Shown here: positions 57,245-64,000 of the stretch, piece after piece
Layout of the letters: the number at the start of each line of letters is the position of its first letter
Numbering within the stretch: position 1 is the first letter of the stretch
Notes under the pieces: generated by a model
What the model was told of the DNA's origin: nothing
The model's input: the letters and a program-made list of their open reading frames with translations, nothing else
Database searches by the model: none
Program-made: the position numbers and the translations under genes
From: Paragorgia papillata
Taxonomy: Eukaryota > Cnidaria > Anthozoa > Scleralcyonacea > Coralliidae
Direction of reading: 5' to 3'
Length of the DNA stretch: 64,000 nucleotides
Assembly: GCA_035771165.1 (NCBI GenBank)
Contig: JAWNZC010000102.1
Coordinates: forward strand, 457,501-521,500

Positions 57245-58075
57245 AACTGTTCTGTTCTGTTCTGTTGGCTGTACTGTTCTGTTGGCTGTGCTGTCCTGTG
57301 CTGTTCTGTGCTGTGCTGTTGGCTGTTCTGTGCTGTTGGCTGTTCTGTTCTGTTCTGTTGGTCTGTACTGTTCTGTTGGCTGTGCTGTTCTGTTCTGTGC
57401 TGTTCTGTTCTGTGCTGTTCTGTTCTGTGCTGTGCTGTGCTGTGCTGTGCTGTGCTGTGCTGTGCTGTGCTGTGCTGTGCTGTGCTGTGCTGTGCTGTGC
57501 TGTGCTGTGCTGTGCTGTGCTGTGCTGTTCTGTGCTGTTCTGTGCTGTTCTGTGCTGTTGGCTGTTCTGTTCTGTCCTGTGCTGTTCTGTGCTGTGCTGT
57601 TGGCTGTTCTGTTCTGTTCTGTTGGCTGTACTGTTCTGTTGGCTGTGCTGTGCTGTGCTGTGCTGTGCTGTGCTGTGCTGTGCTGTGCTGTGCTGTTCTG
57701 TTCTGTGCTGTGCTGTTCTGTGCTGTTCTGTGCTGTTCTGTTCTGTTCTGTTCTGTTCTGCTCTGTCCTGCTCTGTCCTGCATGTGCTGTACTGTACTGT
57801 GCTGTCCTGCATGTGCTGTACTGTACTGTTCTGTCCTGCATGTGCTGTGCTGTACTGTGCTGTCCTGCATGTGCTGTGCTGTACTGTGCTGTCCTGCATG
57901 TGCTGTACTGTACTGTTCTGTCCTGCATGTGCTGTACTGTACTGTTCTGTGCTGCATGTGCTGTGCTGTACTGTGCTGTCCTGCATGTGCTGTGCTGTCC
58001 TGCATGTGCTGTCCTGCATGTGCTGTCCTGCATGTGCTGTGCTGCACTGTAATCTATACTGTCTTGCGCTGCTCT
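57245..58075. repeat. CTGTG/CTGTT pentamer array
   Basis: About 165 pentamers, CTGTG and CTGTT with CTGTA and CTGTC. The left half includes a GGCTGT word, the right half a longer unit with CTGCATGTGCTGTACTGTAC. Long Ser/Thr/Gln or Cys/Val/Leu frames on both strands are artefacts. Confidence 0.95.
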
Positions 58076-59688
58076 GTACCGTGGCGTCGTGTCGTGTCGT
58101 GTTTTCTTTGGTAACACTCTTAAATACCTTTTATTATTATGGAAAAGCCCGAGCAGAAAAATGGCCGAAATAAAAATCGGCCACCGTGAATAGCCTGACA
58201 TATATCTAACACCTCCAGATCATTGTAAAATTCTTTCACCCTAGGCGAACCATGCATAACAACAGCATAACAAATAAACAAAAGTAACACAAACAACCGT
58301 ATTATAACACATTTACGAATTCCTTGAATTACTTCGAAAACTAAATACACTTAAAAAACTCATTAATAATTCATGAGGAAAACACAAAGAAAAATCATAA
58401 CCGTATCGTGGTTTTATATGTGATAAAATTTTCTCCTGATTTACATAAACTTTAGCTTTGATTTTCTCGCCTTAGACAACGTTATTTTTCAAAATTACTA
58501 CGCCAACGAACTTACCAAATGGTGATCGTTTTTTAAGCCATTCAAAACACTCGCAGAACGTGTTTTATCAGATCTAAAACACTCCTGCTCGTGTTTTAAA
58601 TAGTACTTAAAATTTCACAAAAAAAGAACGTTTGTTGTGTTTGACAATAAACCTTTCTGGAATTAAAAAAAAAGGAACTTAATGTCTCGAATTTTTAAGC
58701 CTATTACATTCTTTAATTGGAGGGGGGTGGAGGTGAATATCTTGGCGTAAATAGACTTCTATGAAGAAAGTTAAACGGTAAAAACATCTTTATTACTCGG
58801 GCTACGTGTGGTGGCCGAGTCTAGGTTTTGGCTACGTTTGTTTTTATTTTCTTCGCCACACAAAACTGCAAAATTGCGCAATACCTCCCATATACGGAGC
58901 CTACATTTCGAGTGTTCGGTCACTTCGAAAATTAATCGACAGTCATGTTCCTTAGTTCCTATTCTGTGGAACTTTGTATCAAGCACATCACTGATCAACC
59001 ATATACGCAATTTACTTGGAAAACCTACTAACAATTTTGTCAAAGGCAAAGCCAGCCGAAGCTGTTGCATCCAAGTGGGATATACAGTATATTTTTCTCA
59101 TGTCTAAACAGGTCTCTACATTCTATAAATATTTAATACCACCGGTACAAAGATGAGGATCAAAACGCTAACATTCTGGATCTTTATATTGGCACTATAT
59201 ACACTTTCTCATGCTTTTGGTCGAGCAATTGCGATGTTCATAGGTTTTCCACTTTGCTTCATGCAGCATTAATACTAACAGTTGTTCAATGATCTGTCTA
59301 GACACGTCTGCACTTCCCAGTAGCCCAAGTGAACACCTGAGCCAGGTGTCTTGTTAAAAATAAATAAGTGTCGACGACGTTTCTTGCGCCATTACGACAT
59401 TTCGACGTTTCTTACGAAAAAGTTAAATTAAAATTTTTTAAACTTCTAAGAACAATTTTTCTGTATTTCGATGAAGGACATGATCGGGTATATATTATGC
59501 AGGCATATGGTTTTTCTCTGTCTATTTGATTTTTTATGGAGCTTTATATATCTATAGTTTTAATTCCTAAATCGTCGAGTCGTCAGTATATTTGTCAAGA
59601 CTCAAGTGTTATGTTGTTCAACTTCATACAAATAATATTAGGCAGGCCTGACGAGAAGGGGGGTCAGCCTGGTCATTAACCAGGGGCC
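58076..59688. other. Intergenic stretch without recognised features
   Basis: AT-rich, with overlapping frames of about 100 codons on both strands at 58771-59107 that match no known family. Confidence 0.5.
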
Positions 59689-60314
59689 CTAAGGGGCTGT
59701 TCACACGAGACCGGGTTATCTCGGGGGGTAGGGATAACTCGGGGGGCTAGGGTCAAAGTTGGCTAGGGTCAAAGTTGACCCTATTTCACATGATAAAACG
59801 CAACTACCGAGTTGTTCCTGGCCCCCGAGATAACCCTAGCTTCATGTGAAGCTTCACCCCGAGTTATCCCGAGCAACAGCATAAATACGCATGCCTAAGT
59901 TGACCCTACCCCCCGAGATAACTCGGGTGAAAGCGTTCACATGGAGGTAGGGATAACTCGGGGGCTAGGGTTACCCTATCGCTCCGACCGAGTTATCCCT
60001 ATCCCCCGAGTTATCTCGGTCTCATGTGAACGGTTTACTTTTTTAACATGAAAATAAACTAACACCGAGTTATCTCGGGGGATAGGGATAACCCTACCCC
60101 CCGAGATAACTCGCCTCATGTGAACAAGCCCGTAGGGGCCTGTTGCTCGGGATAACTCGGGGTGAAGCGTTCACATGAAGCTAGGGTTATCTCGGGGGCC
60201 AGGGACAACTCGGTAGTTGCGTTTTATCATGTGAAATAGGGTCAACTTTGACCCTAGCCCCCGAGTTATCCCTACCCCCCGAGATAACCCGGTCTCGTGT
60301 GAACAGGCCCTAAG
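59689..60314. mobile_element. Element built of CCGAGTTATC/GATAACTCGG motifs
   Basis: Termini CTAAGGGGCTGTTCACACGA and TCGTGTGAACAGGCCCTAAG. About twenty copies of CGAGATAACTCGG-type words with TAGGGTCAA spacers. A second terminus-like block at 60115-60150 suggests a nested or tandem copy. Confidence 0.9.
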
Positions 60315-60668
60315 AAGCCTTTTGTGAACCCTCTCCTTACTTTCGGTCTTTCAAGAATCTTGTAAATCTCAATTGACAATGTACGGGTTTAATTAAGTGG
60401 TTTAGCGAAGGATTTTTGGGGCCTGAAAAAACCCAAAAAACTATAGTCCGCTGACGTCATGTGTATGTGTGTGTCCCCTTAAATAGATCACGGTCAACAA
60501 CCGATCGGAATGCACACAGAAGTCACGTTATTGTTACAATGCGAGCCGAGCATTCGTTTCCTTATTTCTTCGCTGAGAGAGCGGAAGAAAAGAAGGCTCT
60601 GCTGTATTCGTGACTGGTTTCCATTGCGCTTTTAATCAATTCTAAACGCAAACTCCTTCACGTTGTAG

Positions 60669-62074
60669 AATCCACGGAGACGCCGCCTCCATCTTCGAAA
60701 TGCGTCCCTCTTCTCAAGCAGAGCATTGTCCGAAAAACCGAGTCACTGCTCAAAAGCATTCAGACGAACATCCAACGAGGGGATCTGGAGTCAGCGGCCG
60801 TCTCTCTATGTCATGCGTACTCGTTAGCGCCACGGCGAACGAGAAAGCAACTGAGAAGAATCGAGCGGAGCTCGCTTCAAGATTTGGTCAAGATTCTGGA
60901 GAGATTCTGCCAGGACGGCAATCGGGAAGCTCCGATACCAGATACGAAGGTACGCGAGCTCATCTTATCGCCCGAAGTCGATCCGAGCAATGCCGTCGCG
61001 TGGCGAATGACACTTCGGACGCAGATCGAGTTGGAGCATTACGAGGAGGTGGTCCTAAACAGCGACCGGTTACGGAACATTCCGAGAACTCCGGATACCG
61101 CTGAGATACTATTGATGAGTTCGCTGGCTCATATAAAGCTCTCCCAGAAAGACACGGGCTTGGAGCAGTACGTGGAGGCGTTTCACGTGGACGCGGAAAA
61201 AGCGAACGAATGCCTTCGGACGTTCAACGCAGAAAAGAAGGAAGCTATCTACGGTGCTTTTGTGGAAAAAGCCTCGCACCTGTATAACAACATGATGTCG
61301 TTAAGCGCAAAGGACAATGTGGACATGCTCAACTACTATTGCGAGGTCTTACGGCTTGAACCAAATGACATGAAATCGGCGGAAATTTATGGTCAGCTTC
61401 TGATGAAGGTTTTTCGATATGAAGATGCTAAGCTGGTGTTTAGTCGTTGCATTGATCAGCTGGAATTCAACGGAGACCTTCTCGAGGGGGTGCGCTTCAG
61501 GTTGTACCACGCCGAGTGCCTCGTTAATGTCGGTGGATTCGATGAGGCCGTCATGGATTACCTAGAAGCCATGGAACATGACGCGTGTCTGACCCAGATC
61601 ACTCTCCAGGCGCTCTCCAACGCGCATGTCACGAAACTCACGTCGCGTATCATCGACCAAGCGTCGGCACTGGTCCACGACATCTCGGCCGGAGACGCGC
61701 CGGACTCGGAGCAGTCGTCGACGACGACGACGGCCGACGACGCGCTTCAGCTTTACCGGAAACTCTACAAACTGCTCTACTCGATCGACAGCGAGAACGT
61801 CGACGCTTTACGAAGGTGCGCCGAGTGCTTGCAGGTGGCGGGAAAACACGAAGACGCCGTGGCGTTGCTAAGCGAAGCGATTCGGAAAACGCCATCGGTG
61901 CATTTGTTGTGCGAGAGAGCGATGTCGTACCTGGGAATGAAGAACTTTGAAATGGCCGAAACTGATTTAGAATGCGCGTATCATTTACAAGCGAACTCAA
62001 TCGAGGTACATTCTTGTCGAAGCTATCTGAACTTCTTAGTCAACAAATCCGACCAAAGCTGTCCAGGATATTAG
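60669..62074 (+). CDS. TTC34-like tetratricopeptide-repeat protein, N-terminal frame
   Basis: 468 codons open in this frame, from a likely acceptor (CACGTTGTAG) to TAG at 62072. There is no in-frame ATG near the 5' end, so the start lies in an upstream exon (a short ATG frame at 60539 does not join in phase). Degenerate 34-residue TPR helices are visible: GDLESAAVSLCHAYSLAP, DMKSAEIYGQLLMKVFRYED, NVDALRRCAECLQVAGKHED, SVHLLCERAMSYLGMKNFEM. TPR proteins scaffold protein complexes. The resemblance to TTC34 (N-terminal layout, one giant exon) is from memory and moderate. Strongly CpG-rich codon usage, unlike the AT-rich ABCG and SELENOK genes. Confidence 0.75.
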
Positions 62075-63800
62075 CTGCGCATGCTCCGTGAGCCCCTCGG
62101 CCACCGTTAAAGTGCTACAAAGATTCACGGACGAACAACACGGGACAGTTGTACGAGGGGTCGAAAAGTTCGTGCGGGACTACACGAGGAAAACGAAGAA
62201 TGAGATTAAATCCAAATCGAAGCTCTTGCTTTCATTGTGTGACCTTCTGGTGACCTTCGCACCCGGAAAGGTCCAATGTTATTTACAGTACAGCGAGCTG
62301 CTCGTTGCCTTGGAGATGTCTGACGAAGCGCAGTCGATCTTATTGCGCATGGTCAGAAGCAGCCCTAGCGAGTGTCTACCAATCATTCACCTAGCCGCTC
62401 TCCGCTTGAAGCTCGGCAACACAGATCTCGCCATGGAGGGCTTTTGTAGCGTCTTGCGGGAGCTCGACGAGGAGTGTTTAGCCGCGGAGCTGACCGAGTT
62501 CCCGAAGAAGGAACGCGCGCATATTTCCCGGCAGGCGCACGCGCGTGGTTTAACGTTGTATCGCGAAGAGATGTACCTGGAAGCGATCGATTGTTTCGGG
62601 GTGGCCATCGCTGCTGCGTTCTGTAGCGCACCGGACTCTTTCCTCGCCCGAGCACGCTGTCAACTACAGATACAGCAATACATGAAAGCCATCAGTGACT
62701 TCACCGCTGTGCTCAAACGCACGCCGTGTTGCGTCGAAGCGATGTGCGGTCGGGCGCTCGTCTATATTCGACTTCAGGAACACCTGGCTGCCAACCGGGA
62801 TATCCTGAGCAGTCTACATAGCAATATCCCGGCAACGACCAGATTCCTCGCGTCACTACCGGAGCAGAAACTCCGTATAGTGTTATTCAGTATTGAGAAA
62901 TACCTTCAGGTTGCGTTCGCGTTTTGTGGGAAAAACGGCGCCATCGCTGAACCGATTCACGAAGGCAGCTCAATGACGTGCGGTGACACGATCCTTCTGC
63001 TCGCAAATCTCCTTGTCAGTCTAACCTCAAATAATGCCAAGTACCTTAGCATCCTTGGTGATGCGTTAATCGTTCATAAGCAGTACGCCGAGGCGATCGA
63101 CAATCTAAAAGCAGCGCAAGAACTCTCGCCTCTCGATGTATCTATAACAGCGCGAGTCGCGCTGCTTTATACGAAGGTTGACGACACCGAGGCGGCGATG
63201 CACGAGCTCCGAAAGCTCGCCGACGACTGGGACACACTGGCGTTTTGCGTGCAGGCAATGGATGCTGGCGCCAAACGAGCGTTGGCGCAAACGGCGTTCG
63301 AGCAAGGAGAAGTTTTCAGGAAAAGAGACCAAAATGGTGAGGCCTTAAAATCCTATTCGGTAGCGGTCGCCGCGTCGGGTTGTCGCGACGCCGAGATCAT
63401 GCGCGCGCGTGGAAAGTCCCTCGAGATCTTGCAAGAATACACGCGAGCCATCCGGGACTATAGCGCGGTCTTGACGATCCCCAATCCGTTGGTGAGTGAC
63501 TACTGCGCACGTGCGGTGGCTTACATGATGGATGAAGATGACGTCAAAGCTTGCAAGGATTTTATCTCCGCACTCGAGATGGACCAGAAAGTGGCGAAGA
63601 ATTTTATCGCGTCGCGGCCTGGGAACGATACCACTGTACGGATATTCGCGACGTCAGCTCGTATTGCGCTTGCGCGGAAGGACTACGCCAAAGCGCACTC
63701 TATTTGTGAGTACGGTTTGCTACTGGACGAAGAAGACGCCGAGCTTAGACAGTTAATGGAGAAATGCGAGAGTAATATGCAGAAATGTGTCTTACAGTGA
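62040..63800 (+). CDS. TTC34-like tetratricopeptide-repeat protein, C-terminal frame
   Basis: 586 codons in a different frame, overlapping the end of the previous frame by 35 bp, to TGA at 63798. More TPR units: ECLPIIHLAALRLKLGNTDL, ARARCQLQIQQYMKAISDFT, SILGDALIVHKQYAEAIDNL, MRARGKSLEILQEYTRAIRD, DYCARAVAYMMDEDDVKACK. No splice signals explain the frame change, so it is a frameshift: real (pseudogene), a sequencing error, or programmed. Both halves keep coding composition with no other stops, which favours an error or a recent lesion. Confidence 0.78.
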   Translation, partial: STNPTKAVQDISCACSVSPSATVKVLQRFTDEQHGTVVRGVEKFVRDYTRKTKNEIKSKSKLLLSLCDLLVTFAPGKVQCYLQYSELLVALEMSDEAQSILLRMVRSSPSECLPIIHLAALRLKLGNTDLAMEGFCSVLRELDEECLAAELTEFPKKERAHISRQAHARGLTLYREEMYLEAIDCFGVAIAAAFCSAPDSFLARARCQLQIQQYMKAISDFTAVLKRTPCCVEAMCGRALVYIRLQEHLAANRDILSSLHSNIPATTRFLASLPEQKLRIVLFSIEKYLQVAFAFCGKNGAIAEPIHEGSSMTCGDTILLLANLLVSLTSNNAKYLSILGDALIVHKQYAEAIDNLKAAQELSPLDVSITARVALLYTKVDDTEAAMHELRKLADDWDTLAFCVQAMDAGAKRALAQTAFEQGEVFRKRDQNGEALKSYSVAVAASGCRDAEIMRARGKSLEILQEYTRAIRDYSAVLTIPNPLVSDYCARAVAYMMDEDDVKACKDFISALEMDQKVAKNFIASRPGNDTTVRIFATSARIALARKDYAKAHSICEYGLLLDEEDAELRQLMEKCESNMQKCVLQ

Positions 63801-64000
63801 TGAATGACTGGAGAAGATTGCTCTATGGTCTGTGTACAACTTGAGTTCAGCCTGTGAAAAACCACTGACCTATATATAACCGGAATATGACTGAACAAAG
63901 AGGGAGGAAATAAGGGTCTTTTTTCTCATGGTAGCCACCGCAGACCTCATGTCCAAAATGTTTATTTGATTGTGGGCTCAATCGCGCCCGCAGATAAATT
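63801..64000 (+). other. 3' flank of the TPR gene
   Basis: AT-rich sequence after the stop, presumably 3' UTR. No canonical AATAAA signal seen before the window ends. Confidence 0.5.

Noticed and set aside
57077..58201. Long frames on both strands (Ser/Thr/Gln/His-rich and Cys/Val/Leu-rich)
   Set aside because: Products of the CTGTG/CTGTT pentamer array, open in all three frames on each strand.
60700..61104. 134-codon frame starting with ATG in the TPR gene
   Set aside because: It overlaps the TPR frame, lacks TPR character, and is a shadow produced by GC-rich codons.

Overview
The window is AT-rich nuclear DNA from an animal. It has spliced genes with GT-AG introns, a TGA-recoded selenoprotein, tRNA-derived SINEs, Penelope-like and LINE retroelement remnants, and a dense load of short inverted-repeat DNA transposons. 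The mix suggests a non-vertebrate metazoan; cnidarian or sponge are guesses, since no taxon-specific marker is visible.

Layout. (1) 1-20913, + strand: a complete ABCG (White/BCRP-type) half-transporter. Fifteen coding exons can be chained by reading frame to give about 734 residues, with all nucleotide-binding motifs and a six-helix membrane domain. Its promoter and first exon are tandemly duplicated (about 19-2107 and 2281-4290), giving two alternative first exons. Most of its introns are filled by tandem arrays: 20-bp minisatellites, several pentamer arrays written in two variants differing by one C/T transition, a 10-bp GTTAGCTAGG-type array, tetramers, and long pyrimidine arrays. (2) 20914-24840: repeats, including a Penelope-like reverse transcriptase fragment with a hammerhead-like motif downstream of it. 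(3) 24841-29806, + strand: SELENOK in five exons, 94 residues, with the selenocysteine TGA at 29795-29797. No convincing SECIS was found by eye. (4) 34079-37652, + strand: five phase-compatible exons of an unrecognised Cys-containing protein. (5) 37800-60600: almost entirely repeats (tandem arrays, nested SINE and MITEs, a LINE fragment, a hammerhead-bearing array that looks like a retrozyme, composite Tc1-like elements), plus one isolated candidate exon at 48989. (6) 60669-63800, + strand: a CpG-rich tetratricopeptide-repeat protein resembling TTC34, split between two frames by an apparent frameshift near 62040-62074.

The genes look functionally independent: a membrane exporter, an ER membrane selenoprotein, an unknown protein and a TPR scaffold. 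The most unusual content is the repeat architecture: elements whose interior is built from many copies of one short palindromic motif private to each element, and Tc1-like elements whose ends are themselves complete mini-elements.
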